Shown here piece by piece: positions 7,958 through 16,476 of a stretch of DNA of 64,000 bases. A program made the translations under genes and the position numbers. Origin of the DNA: Alicycliphilus denitrificans_A (GTDB lineage: Bacteria > Pseudomonadota > Gammaproteobacteria > Burkholderiales > Burkholderiaceae_C). Numbering within the stretch: position 1 is the first letter of the stretch; every line of letters starts with the position of its first letter. The stretch is taken from assembly GCF_044792555.1 (NCBI RefSeq), contig NZ_CP126238.1, positions 248,001-312,000 of the forward strand. The letters are read 5' to 3'. The notes under the pieces were generated by a model. The model saw only the letters and a program-made list of their open reading frames with translations. It did no database searches and was not told the origin of the DNA.

Positions 7958-9166
7958 ATGCGCAGAGCCGCCATCGTCACCCCTGTTCGCACCCCCGTCG
8001 GCACCTTTGGCGGCAGCCTGCGCCCCGTGCCTGTGGAAGAGCTGGCCGCCACCACCGTGCGCGCCGTGGTCGAGCGCAGTGGCATCGACCCCGCACGCAT
8101 CGACGACGTGGTCATGGCCCAGTCCTACGCCAACAGCGAGGTGCCTTGTGTGGGCCGATGGGCCGCGCTGCAGGCGGGCCTGCCGGTGTCGGTGCCGGGC
8201 ATGCAGCTGGACCGGCGCTGCGGCGGCGGCCTGCAGGCCATCGTCACCGCGTCGATGATGGTGCAAAGCGGCGCTGCCGACGTGGTCATCGCCGGCGGTG
8301 TGGAGAGCATGAGCAACATCGAGTACTACAGCACCGACATGCGCTGGGGCGCGCGCTCGGGCAATGTGCGCTTCTTCGACCGCCTGGACCGCGGCCGCGA
8401 GCGCTCGCAGCCGGTGGAGCGCTTCGGCAAGATCAGCGGCATGATCGAAACCGCCGAAAACCTGGCGCGTGACTACGGCATCACCCGCGACGAGGCCGAC
8501 GCCTTCGCCGTGCGCAGCCACCAGCGCGCCGCCGCCGCCTGGGCCGCCGGCCGCTTCGCCGACGAGATCGTCCCTGTCACGGTACCCCAGCGCAAGGGCG
8601 ACCCCGTTGTTTTCAGCAAGGACGAAGGCTTTCGCGCCGACGCCACGGCCGACAGCATGGGCAAGCTGCGCGTGCTGATGCCCAACGGCACCGTCACGGC
8701 CGGCAATGCCAGCCAGCAAAACGACGCATCGGCCGCCTGCCTGATCGTGGCCGAGGACAAGCTGGCCGAGCTGGGCCTGACCCCCATGGCCACGCTGGTG
8801 GGCTGGGCCGCCGCGGGCTGCGAGCCCTCGCACATGGGCATAGGCCCGGTGCCCGCCACGCAAAAGCTGCTGGCGCGGTTGGGCCTGAAGATCGACGACA
8901 TGGATCTGGTGGAGTTGAACGAGGCCTTTGCCTGCCAGGTGCTGTCCGTGCTCAAGGGCTGGGAATGGCAGGACCAGGGCGCGATTGAGCACAAGCTCAA
9001 CGTCAACGGCTCGGGTATCTCGCTGGGCCACCCCATCGGCGCCACCGGCGTGCGCATCCTGGCCACGCTCTTGCACGAGCTGCAGCGCCGCCAGGGCCGC
9101 TATGGCCTGGAAACCATGTGCATCGGCGGCGGGCAGGGGATTGCGGCGGTGTTCGAGCGCGTGTGA
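7958..9166 (+). CDS. acetyl-CoA C-acyltransferase (thiolase)
   Basis: 402 residues, normal for degradative thiolases. The nucleophilic cysteine is C88 in QLDRRCGGGLQ, the His is H358 in SGISLGHPIGATG, and the second cysteine is C388 in MCIGGGQG. All catalytic residues are present. AAGGAG lies 8 bases before the ATG. It closes the plus-strand beta-oxidation operon that begins at 3845 and would release acetyl-CoA from 3-ketoacyl-CoA. Its last 24 bases recur at 13616-13639 (see findings). Confidence 0.95.
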   Translation: MRRAAIVTPVRTPVGTFGGSLRPVPVEELAATTVRAVVERSGIDPARIDDVVMAQSYANSEVPCVGRWAALQAGLPVSVPGMQLDRRCGGGLQAIVTASMMVQSGAADVVIAGGVESMSNIEYYSTDMRWGARSGNVRFFDRLDRGRERSQPVERFGKISGMIETAENLARDYGITRDEADAFAVRSHQRAAAAWAAGRFADEIVPVTVPQRKGDPVVFSKDEGFRADATADSMGKLRVLMPNGTVTAGNASQQNDASAACLIVAEDKLAELGLTPMATLVGWAAAGCEPSHMGIGPVPATQKLLARLGLKIDDMDLVELNEAFACQVLSVLKGWEWQDQGAIEHKLNVNGSGISLGHPIGATGVRILATLLHELQRRQGRYGLETMCIGGGQGIAAVFERV

Positions 9167-9193
9167 TGCCGTTGCGCGACATGCGCCGCCGCA

Positions 9194-10117
9194 TCACGGC
9201 GCATCGTGCAGGTCCCACTGCGGCGCCATGGCGCGGATGGATGTGGTCAGCAAATCGATGAAAGCCACCGTGGCGGCCGAGGGCTGGCGGTTTGATGCCC
9301 GCACGACGTACAGCGCATTGCCCACCCCCTTGACCGCATGCCGCGGCAGCACGCGCACCAGGCTGCCGCGCCCGACCGCTTCGCATACGGCATAACTGGG
9401 CAGCAATGCGATGCCCAAGCCCTGCGACGCGGCGTTGAACAGGAACTGGTAGTCGCCCGACTGAATGGCGGCGCTGTGCTGTACCAGCACCGTGCCTGGG
9501 CCGTCCGGTCCGGTGAACTCAAGCCTTTGGCCCAGCGCCAATGGCGTGATCAGCCGGGCATGCTTCAGGTCCGCCGGCTGGTGCACGTGCAGTGCGTGCT
9601 GCTGCAGGTACTCCGGCGTGCATACCAGGCACCAGCGGATGTCGCACACCTTGGTCGCAACATGATCGTTCAAGGGCGCGGAGGTGATGTGGATCGCCAG
9701 GTCGACCTTGGATGCCACCAGATCGTGGATCTGGTCGTTGATGACCAGGCGCAGTTGGAGCTCCGGGTAGTTTCTGCAGAACTGCAGGATCAGGGGCTTG
9801 AGATGGAAATGCCCGAGCCCGGTGGGGATGCGCACCCGTATCTCGCCGCTCACGGTCTGGTGCATCTGCTCGATCTTGCGCCGCGCATCCTGTAGCTCGT
9901 TCATGGCCTGCTGGCAGTGTCCGTAAAGGAGGCGTCCGGCCTGCGTCAACTCCGCGTGCTTCGTCGTGCGGCGCAGCAGCTGTGCGCCGTACTCCCTCTC
10001 CAGCGCCTTGAGGCGGCGCGAGACATTGGAGCGCGTCATGCCTGAGCGCTCCGCGGCGTCGGTGAGGTTCCTGGACTCCGCGATCGCAATGAACATGCGC
10101 ACCAGATTCAGATCCAT
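9194..10117 (-). CDS. LysR family transcriptional regulator
   Basis: 307 residues from MDLNLVRMF. The N-terminal winged helix reads NLTDAAERSGMTRSNVSRRLKALEREYGAQLL, and a periplasmic-binding-like effector domain follows. The frame stays open 66 bases upstream, but MDLNLVRMF is the normal LysR beginning. It is divergent from the CaiB gene at 10303. The 185-bp gap contains an inverted repeat suitable for LysR binding, so it probably controls the CaiB-MDR-Bug operon in response to a metabolite of that route. Confidence 0.92.
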   Translation of the reverse strand: MDLNLVRMFIAIAESRNLTDAAERSGMTRSNVSRRLKALEREYGAQLLRRTTKHAELTQAGRLLYGHCQQAMNELQDARRKIEQMHQTVSGEIRVRIPTGLGHFHLKPLILQFCRNYPELQLRLVINDQIHDLVASKVDLAIHITSAPLNDHVATKVCDIRWCLVCTPEYLQQHALHVHQPADLKHARLITPLALGQRLEFTGPDGPGTVLVQHSAAIQSGDYQFLFNAASQGLGIALLPSYAVCEAVGRGSLVRVLPRHAVKGVGNALYVVRASNRQPSAATVAFIDLLTTSIRAMAPQWDLHDAP

Positions 10118-10163
10118 ACGAGCTTTCGGGGCTTGCTGTAGCCCATGCGTTGAAAACGCTGAT

Positions 10164-10182
10164 TGTTGAGCGCAAATCAACA
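10164..10182. promoter_or_regulatory. candidate LysR-type operator
   Basis: TGTTGA and TCAACA form a perfect 6-bp inverted repeat with a 7-bp spacer, giving the T-N11-A pattern of LysR boxes. It lies 47 bp upstream of the LysR start and about 120 bp upstream of the divergent CaiB start. No binding data are available, so this is inferred from pattern and position. Confidence 0.45.
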
Positions 10183-10302
10183 TCGCTGGCTATTTCTTGT
10201 GAATTCCCAGCGCCCACTCCGCCGCCTACCATGCCCTCACACATGACGTGGAAGGCGGTTGCGGCGCGGCGCCGCAGTCTTCCCAACAAAAGGAGACAAA
10301 GG

Positions 10303-11505
10303 GTGACTGAAACGCCATTGCAAGGCGCCATGCCGCTGCAGGGATTTACTGTGCTGGACCTGAGCCAGGGTATCGCCGGCCCCTACTGCGCGCAGCTACT
10401 GGCCGACCAGGGCGCAAGGGTGATCAAGGTCGAACCGCCTCAGGGGGACTGGGGGCGCCATGTCGGTGTCGCTAGAAACGGGCACAGCACCATCTCCAGT
10501 ACCTACAACGGCGGCAAGCAAAGCTTGGCCATTGATGCCAAGCACCCGCAAGGCAGGGCAGTGATCCTGCAATTGGCGGAGCAGGCCGACATCGTCGTCC
10601 AGAACTTCCGCCCACAGGTCGTGCAGCGTCTGGGGCTGGATTACGAGAGCCTTCGGGCGCGCGGACTCGCGCCCGTGTACGTGTCCATCAGCGGCTATGG
10701 GCCGGACGGACCCTTCGCGGACTATCCGGCCACCGATTCCGTCATGCAGGCGGACTCAGGCCTGATGTCCACCAACCGGGATGCCGAGGGAACGCCGCAG
10801 CGCATCGGGCTGCTGCTGGCGGACATAGCCGCTGGCGTGTACGCGGCACAGGCCTGTACCGCAGCGCTGTTGCATAAAGTGCGAACCGCAGAGGGGCGCC
10901 ACGTGCAGATCAATCTGTTCAACGTCTGCTGTGCCTTGCAGTCCACGGTCCTTTCCGAGGAGGTCACAGGCATGCAGACCACCCGGCAGGCCGTCAGCGC
11001 ACCCAACGGGGTTTTTGACGCGGCGGATGGCAAGCTGACCATACTGGCTTTGAACAATGAGCAGTTCTTGAGGATCTGCAGGGCCTTCGAGCTTGGGCAT
11101 TGGGAAACCGACCCGCGCTTCGCCAGCAACGAGCTGCGCCTGAAGCACAAGGCGCAGCTGCATGCCGAGCTGTCCCAGAAGGTTGCGCACCAATCGCTGG
11201 AGCAACTGGAGGCATTGCTGGGGCGCCACCAGGTCCTGCATGCCCGCGTTCGCGCGGGCCGGGACGTGGTCGAGCATCCCCAGGCCAGGCATCTGCGCAC
11301 GTTCCAGTCCATCGATCAGCCGGACTTCGGGCCGCTGGTCTGGGCAGCGGCGCCATGGGCATGCCATGCGGACGCTGCGCGGCCGGCGCCCCGCATAGGC
11401 GAGCACAGTCAGGCTCTCCTGCACAGCCTTGGCCTGGACGTACAGGACATCAACGCCCTCGTCGCGCAGCAGGTCGTGGCGATGGGACCCGACGCCAAAG
11501 GATGA
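10303..11505 (+). CDS. CaiB/BaiF (family III) CoA-transferase
   Basis: 400 residues, starting at a GTG with AGGAGA six bases upstream. The frame is open further upstream, but those codons read as non-conserved sequence. Family marks are VLDLSQGIAGPYCAQLLADQGA, NFRPQVVQRLGLDY, ISGYGPDGPF and LLLADIAAGVYAAQ, which includes the catalytic Asp. It is the first gene of an operon with an MDR oxidoreductase and a Bug protein, divergent from LysR. The intact catalytic Asp supports CoA transfer to a carboxylic acid captured by the operon's Bug protein. The acid is not identifiable. Confidence 0.9.
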   Translation: MTETPLQGAMPLQGFTVLDLSQGIAGPYCAQLLADQGARVIKVEPPQGDWGRHVGVARNGHSTISSTYNGGKQSLAIDAKHPQGRAVILQLAEQADIVVQNFRPQVVQRLGLDYESLRARGLAPVYVSISGYGPDGPFADYPATDSVMQADSGLMSTNRDAEGTPQRIGLLLADIAAGVYAAQACTAALLHKVRTAEGRHVQINLFNVCCALQSTVLSEEVTGMQTTRQAVSAPNGVFDAADGKLTILALNNEQFLRICRAFELGHWETDPRFASNELRLKHKAQLHAELSQKVAHQSLEQLEALLGRHQVLHARVRAGRDVVEHPQARHLRTFQSIDQPDFGPLVWAAAPWACHADAARPAPRIGEHSQALLHSLGLDVQDINALVAQQVVAMGPDAKG

Positions 11506-11510
11506 ACACC

Positions 11511-12527
11511 ATGAAAGCTCTTGTCTGCCGGGAATTCGGCCCACCACAGGACGTGCTTGCGCTGCAGGAGGTCGCGCCGGCCTCGCAAATCGGCATGGAT
11601 GAAGTGTTGATCGAGGTACATCACGCGACGGTGAGCCACGCCACCGGGCTGCTGATCGAAGGCCGCTACCAGAAGACCCCGCCGCTTCCGTTCGTGCCTG
11701 GCACAGAAGGCGTGGGCCGGGTGCTTGCCTGCGGAAGCAACATCGACCACGTCAAGCCGGGGGATTCGGTGGCCTTCATCTGCGACTGGGGGGCCTATGG
11801 CGAGCAGCTGGCGGTGCATGGCGCCACCATATATCCCATTACGGACGGCATGGATGCACTGCAGGCGCTCGCCGTGCCGATCTCCTACGGAACGGCCTAC
11901 GCCGCGCTGCACTGGCGGGCACGGCTGCAGGAGGGCGACACCGTGCTGGTGCTCGGCGCGGGCTCGGGGGTCGGCGCCGCGGCGGTCGAGCTGGCGCGGC
12001 TGGTCCCGGGTGTCACGGTCATCGCCTGTGCCAGTAGCGAGCAAAAGCGCCAGGCCACGCTGCACCGCGGCGCGCACCACGCCGTCGCGCCGACAGGCCT
12101 GGTCGAGCAGGTCAAGCAACTCACGCGGGGGCGCGGGGCGAATCTGGTGTTTGATCCCGTCGGTGGCGATTTGCTATTGCAAGCGCTGCGTTGCACGGCG
12201 CAAAACGGAAAAATCGTCAGCATAGGCTTTGCCAGTGGAACGATTCCCCAGGTGCCCATGAACATCCTGCTGGTCAAGAACCTTACGGTGTTTGGCTTTT
12301 TCTATGGCCAATACATCGGCTGGACGCCCGCCAACGAACGCGTGAAATATGCGCCGCAGATGCAGGCCATGATGGCCGAGCTGTTTGCGCTCGCTCGGCG
12401 TGGAGCCATCCATCCGGCCGTCACCCAGGTTTTCCCCATGGACCAACTCTGCCAGGCATTGAGTGCTCTGCATGGCCGTGACGTGGTCGGAAAAGTCGCA
12501 CTCGCAATCAAAGGAGACAAACCATGA
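11511..12527 (+). CDS. MDR family (quinone oxidoreductase-like) NAD(P)H-dependent enzyme
   Basis: 338 residues of the medium-chain dehydrogenase/reductase fold. FVPGTEGVGRVLACG is in the catalytic domain, and VLVLGAGSGVGAAAVELA is the nucleotide-binding motif near residues 145-160. The zinc-binding cysteines of alcohol dehydrogenases are missing, as in quinone oxidoreductases and enoyl reductases. A start at 11502 overlaps the CaiB stop (ATGA), but the ATG at 11511 has AAAGGA at a better distance. Its own stop overlaps the start of the Bug gene, so all three are coupled. Likely role: reduction of an enoyl or quinone intermediate. Confidence 0.85.
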   Translation: MKALVCREFGPPQDVLALQEVAPASQIGMDEVLIEVHHATVSHATGLLIEGRYQKTPPLPFVPGTEGVGRVLACGSNIDHVKPGDSVAFICDWGAYGEQLAVHGATIYPITDGMDALQALAVPISYGTAYAALHWRARLQEGDTVLVLGAGSGVGAAAVELARLVPGVTVIACASSEQKRQATLHRGAHHAVAPTGLVEQVKQLTRGRGANLVFDPVGGDLLLQALRCTAQNGKIVSIGFASGTIPQVPMNILLVKNLTVFGFFYGQYIGWTPANERVKYAPQMQAMMAELFALARRGAIHPAVTQVFPMDQLCQALSALHGRDVVGKVALAIKGDKP

Positions 12528-13558
12528 AGCAGCCCTTTCCCAACTCCGGTACCGCGCCGCATGGCGGCAGACGCGCGGCCCTGCGGACCCTGGCCTCCGT
12601 GGCCTGCATGGCAGCCATGGGCGCCACGGCGCTGGTGCCCGCGGTGGCGCATTCGGCGACGGACTACCCCAAGGGGCCGATCAGACTGGTGGTGCCCTAT
12701 CCCCCGGGAGGCCCCACGGATCTGGTGGGGCGCGTGGTCGCGGTCGCCATGGGCGACATACTCAAGCAGAGCTTTTTCGTCGACAACAAGCCAGGGGCCA
12801 GCGGCATGGTGGGCGGGGCCATGGTGGCCAAGGCGCCGGCGGACGGGTACACGCTGTTGAGCAACGCCTCGTTGCACGTCATCAATCCCGCGGTGTACGA
12901 AAAAGTGCCGTATGACGCCTTCAACGACTTTGCGCCCATCACCCAGATCGTCGATGTGCCTCTGGTGCTGGTCGTCAAAAGCGATCTGCCCGTCTCCAAC
13001 GTGCAGGAGCTGATCGCCTACCTGAAACAGAGCAAGGCAGCGGTGAACTTCGCCTCGGCGGGCAATGCGTCGTCGCAACATCTCTCGGGGGAACTGTTCA
13101 AGATACGGACGGGTATTGCGATGCAGCACGTGCCCTACAAGGGCAGCTCGCCCGCGCTCACCGACCTGATGGGCGGGCAGGTGCAGCTGATGTTTGACTC
13201 CATGCCCTCGGCCATGCCGTTCATCGCATCGGGAAAGCTCAAGGCCCTGGCCGTCACGACCCGAAAGCGCTCCCGCTCGCTGCCGCAGACGCCGACCATG
13301 CAGGAGGCCGGGGTTACGGGTTTTGAAACCAGCACCTGGTACGGTCTGTGGGCTCCTAAGAATACGCCCGCAGACGTGGTGGGAATCCTGGCAAAAGCCG
13401 CGCAAGAGGCCCTCAGGAAGCCCGAGATCGCGGCGCAGTACCACCGCATGGGCGCAGAGCCTGTCGGCTCAAGCCCGCAGGAGTTTGAGGCCTACATGAA
13501 ATCCGAAGAGAAGAAGTGGGCCGAAATCGTGCGGCTGTCCGGCGCCAAGGCCGACTGA
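12524..13558 (+). CDS. Bug/TctC family tripartite tricarboxylate transporter substrate-binding protein
   Basis: 344 residues with a Tat/Sec-type leader (GGRRAALRTLASVACMAAMGATALVPAVAHSA). The mature protein begins YPKGPIRLVVPYPPGGPTDLVGR, the Bug signature loop that binds the carboxylate. HVPYKGSSPALTDLMGGQVQLMF is the second signature. It is predicted to be periplasmic. No TctA/TctB membrane genes are nearby, so it is either an orphan receptor or shares a permease encoded elsewhere. Being last in the LysR-controlled operon, it probably binds the acid that the CaiB enzyme activates. Confidence 0.92.
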   Translation: MKQPFPNSGTAPHGGRRAALRTLASVACMAAMGATALVPAVAHSATDYPKGPIRLVVPYPPGGPTDLVGRVVAVAMGDILKQSFFVDNKPGASGMVGGAMVAKAPADGYTLLSNASLHVINPAVYEKVPYDAFNDFAPITQIVDVPLVLVVKSDLPVSNVQELIAYLKQSKAAVNFASAGNASSQHLSGELFKIRTGIAMQHVPYKGSSPALTDLMGGQVQLMFDSMPSAMPFIASGKLKALAVTTRKRSRSLPQTPTMQEAGVTGFETSTWYGLWAPKNTPADVVGILAKAAQEALRKPEIAAQYHRMGAEPVGSSPQEFEAYMKSEEKKWAEIVRLSGAKAD

Positions 13559-13615
13559 ATGTGCGCATGTGTGCGCGCATGCCCTCAAGGCAGCGGCTTG
13601 CGGTCCTGAGGCGCT

Positions 13616-13639
13616 GCGGCGGTGTTCGAGCGGGTGTGA
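13616..13639 (+). pseudogene. remnant of a thiolase 3' end (24 bp)
   Basis: This stretch differs by one base from 9143-9166, the last eight codons of the thiolase gene (AAVFERV and stop). Nothing upstream of it resembles the thiolase. It lies 57 bp after the Bug stop and 30 bp before the CobW stop. It is either a micro-remnant of a lost thiolase gene or one of two direct repeats bordering the LysR-CaiB-MDR-Bug block. Confidence 0.55.
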
Positions 13640-13668
13640 GTGCGCCGCAGTCGCCCGCAGGGCAGGCA

Positions 13669-14643
13669 TCACGACGCAGCCGCCAGCGCCTCCCCGAAGT
13701 GGCTCCATGCGTTGAAGGGCGCCACATCCGGCCGGCGTGCCGCAATCAGCACGATGCGCGAGCGGCGGTTGTTCTGTGGCGTGCCGGGGTTCCCGATGCT
13801 CCAGCGCCGGCCGCACAGCTGTAGCACGCGCGGAGCGTCCTCGCCCTCCAGGAACACCATGCCCTTGGCGCGCAGCACATGCGCGGGCAGGGCGTTCAGC
13901 GCCCCCTCCAGGGCCTGGCGCTGCAGGGGGTAGGGCGTGGCAAAGGTATGGCTCACGAACCGGGCCGCGTGGTCGATCACCGGCCCTGCAGGTGCTGGCG
14001 CGTCCCCGTCCTCCTCGGGCGCCGCGCCAATGGCCGGGCCCAGGATCAGGCGCGGATCCACTTCGGCCTGGCGGCTTTCCAGCACCGGCACGCCGGGGGC
14101 CTGCGCGCCCAGCCAGGCGTGCAGCCCGGCGAGGTCTTCGGGCGTGACGAGGTCGGTCTTGTTGACCAGCAGCAGGTCGGCGGCGCGCAGCTGCGCCTGC
14201 ACGGTCTCGCCGACATAGCGATCCTGGGCCAGTGACCGTACCGCCTGGGCATCGACGACGGTGATGACGCCATCGCCGCGAAACCGCCCCCCCGATCGGC
14301 CCATGGCCGCGATGCGCGCGGGGTCGCCCACGCCACTGGCCTCCACCACGACACGGTCGGGCAGTTCGGGCAGTGACAAGACTTTCAGGAAGGCCTGCAT
14401 CAGATCGCCACCGATGGCACAGCAGGCACAGCCGTTGGCCAGGTTGATGATGCCGTCGGGCAGGTCGGGGGTGCTTTGCGCGATCAACTGCGCGTCGATA
14501 TTGATCGCTCCGAAGTCATTCACCATCACCAGCACGCGCTCGCGGTGCTGGGTGCGCAGCAGGTGGTTGAGCAGCGTGGTCTTGCCGGCCCCCAGGAAGC
14601 CGCCCAGCACCGTCAGGGCGATGGGATGCTGCGGTTTCAGCAT
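13669..14643 (-). CDS. CobW/COG0523 family GTP-binding metallochaperone
   Basis: 324 residues. The Walker A motif LGGFLGAGKTT covers residues 13-23, the family CxCC metal site is C72-A-C74-C75 in NGCACCAIGG, and NKTD (Walker/G4) follows near residue 150. The C-terminal CobW domain is present. COG0523 proteins deliver zinc or cobalt to metalloenzymes in a GTP-dependent way. Its start overlaps the stop of the amidohydrolase gene, so the pair is translationally coupled. The obvious client is therefore that metal-dependent amidohydrolase (inference). Confidence 0.9.
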   Translation of the reverse strand: MLKPQHPIALTVLGGFLGAGKTTLLNHLLRTQHRERVLVMVNDFGAINIDAQLIAQSTPDLPDGIINLANGCACCAIGGDLMQAFLKVLSLPELPDRVVVEASGVGDPARIAAMGRSGGRFRGDGVITVVDAQAVRSLAQDRYVGETVQAQLRAADLLLVNKTDLVTPEDLAGLHAWLGAQAPGVPVLESRQAEVDPRLILGPAIGAAPEEDGDAPAPAGPVIDHAARFVSHTFATPYPLQRQALEGALNALPAHVLRAKGMVFLEGEDAPRVLQLCGRRWSIGNPGTPQNNRRSRIVLIAARRPDVAPFNAWSHFGEALAAAS

Positions 14644-16295
14644 GGGTGCGCGGGCGCCTGGAAGACCTGGCCGCCAAGCACGGTGCCCCACACCGGCACG
14701 TCGCGCAAGGCCTGGGCCGGTACCTCCAGCGGGTCTTGTTTGAGCACCGCAAAGTCGGCGAACTTACCCACCTCGATGCTGCCGATGCAATGGTCCAGGC
14801 GCAGGGTATGTGCGGCGCCCAGGGTGACCGCATGCAGGGCGTCATAAACCGAAATGCGTTCGTTGGCGCCCAGTACACGGCCGCTCGCCGTCTGCCGGTT
14901 CACCGCACACCAGGCGGTGAACAGCGGAGAGATGGGGGTGATGGGCGCGTCGGAATGCAGGGAGAAGGGCACGCCGTGGCGCAGGGCCGTGCCGGCCGCA
15001 TTCATCCGGTTGGCGCGGTCCGGGCCGACGGTGATGCTGTAGTGGGCATCGCCCCAGTAATACAGATGGTTGGCGAACAGGTTGACCGACATGCCCAGCG
15101 TCGCCATGCGCTTGAATTGCGCGGCATCGGCCAGCTGGCAATGCTGCAAGGTATGGCGGTGGTCCCAGCGCGGGTGCTGGCGCAGCACGGTTTCCACCGC
15201 GTCCAGCACCATGTCCGTGGCCTCGTCGCCATTCGTGTGGATGTGGATGGTGAAACCGGCGCGGTGGTATTCATCGACCAGTTCCAGTGTTTTCTGCGGC
15301 GGGATCACCCAGATGCCATTGGCGCTGCCGTTGTAGTAGTGCGGCCAGCGCAGGCGTGCGGTAAAGCCCTGGATGGAGCCGTCCACCACCATCTTGATGA
15401 GACCGAAGTGCAGCTTGTCGCTGTTGTGCCGCATCGCCTGGCGCACATGCTCCGGCCCACCCTGGGCCGGGCCGCGCATCGGGTTGAAGGCCGGGACCAG
15501 GCGCAGCGGAAACTGCGATTCAGAGGTGATCTTCACCAGGTTGGCGACGGTATTGTCGGCAAGGCTGTTGGACAGGTCGGCCGCCGTGGTCACGCCGGCC
15601 AACTGGGCCAGGCGGCCGAAGTTGCGTATGCCTTCCTCGGTCTGGCCGGCTTCGAAATACACGTTGCCAATGGTGGCAAAGACCGGAAACATGGCCGCCA
15701 TTTCCTGCAGCTCGCCGGTGGGCTCGCCGCGGTCGTCCTTGGCCACGCCCTCGGTCTCGGTGGCGGCATCGATGCCCGCCAGCCGGAGCATGGCGCTGTT
15801 GACGTTGAGCAGGTGCACGCTGGCATGCAGCACCACCACCGGGCGGCTGGTGGAGACCTGGTCCAGCTCCCGGACCGTCATGCGGGCGGTGCCGAAATGG
15901 ATGGGGTCGAAGCCCCAGGCCAGCAGTGGCTGCGCCGGGTCGGGCAGCTGGGCCTCGGCCTCGCGCAGGCGGGCGATCAGCGCCTCGAAGCTTTGCACCC
16001 CAGGCCACAGGGTGCCATCCGGGCCACGGCGGTCATGAAAGCCGGTGTAGACAAAATTCCACATGCCGCCATCGAGCAAATGCGCATGGCCCTCCACCAG
16101 CCCGGGCATCAGCACCTTGTCGGCAAACCGGTAGTCGATGGTGGCCGGTCCCCAGCCCTGGAGGTCCGCGGCGCTGCCCACGCCCAGGATGCGGCCAGCG
16201 CGCACGGCGACATGCGTGGCTTCGGGCTGCATGGGGTTCATGGTGATGATTTTTCGAGACTCGAAAATCGTCGTCGCGGTGGATGCCTGTGTCAT
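14637..16295 (-). CDS. amidohydrolase family protein, YtcJ-like
   Basis: About 552 residues from MTQASTATTIFESRKIITM. MPGLVEGHAHLLDGG carries the HxH metal ligands, IHIHTNGDEATD the central His, and SLHSDAPITPISPL the late Asp. The C-terminal GSIEVGKFADFAVLKQDPL strand is the usual amidohydrolase ending. YtcJ-like members hydrolyse amides or cyclic amides and bind one or two divalent metals. No leader peptide is seen, so it is cytoplasmic. It is coupled to a metallochaperone gene and follows two Bug genes on the same strand, suggesting uptake then hydrolysis. A longer GTG start at 16367 is open but looks less likely. Confidence 0.88.
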   Translation of the reverse strand: MTQASTATTIFESRKIITMNPMQPEATHVAVRAGRILGVGSAADLQGWGPATIDYRFADKVLMPGLVEGHAHLLDGGMWNFVYTGFHDRRGPDGTLWPGVQSFEALIARLREAEAQLPDPAQPLLAWGFDPIHFGTARMTVRELDQVSTSRPVVVLHASVHLLNVNSAMLRLAGIDAATETEGVAKDDRGEPTGELQEMAAMFPVFATIGNVYFEAGQTEEGIRNFGRLAQLAGVTTAADLSNSLADNTVANLVKITSESQFPLRLVPAFNPMRGPAQGGPEHVRQAMRHNSDKLHFGLIKMVVDGSIQGFTARLRWPHYYNGSANGIWVIPPQKTLELVDEYHRAGFTIHIHTNGDEATDMVLDAVETVLRQHPRWDHRHTLQHCQLADAAQFKRMATLGMSVNLFANHLYYWGDAHYSITVGPDRANRMNAAGTALRHGVPFSLHSDAPITPISPLFTAWCAVNRQTASGRVLGANERISVYDALHAVTLGAAHTLRLDHCIGSIEVGKFADFAVLKQDPLEVPAQALRDVPVWGTVLGGQVFQAPAHPC

Positions 16296-16476
16296 GTCGC
16301 TGTCTGGGGATGTTTTTACGAATGGATCTGGCAATTCATTGCCAGGGGGTAGGAGGTATAAAAACACCTCCGGGTAGATGGAGTTGAATTTCCAAGAATT
16401 CGGGAGTGGTAATCATCAAAACCCCATCTTGGCATTGGCAAAAATGCCGAGATGGGTTGGCCATATTCACGAAAGA

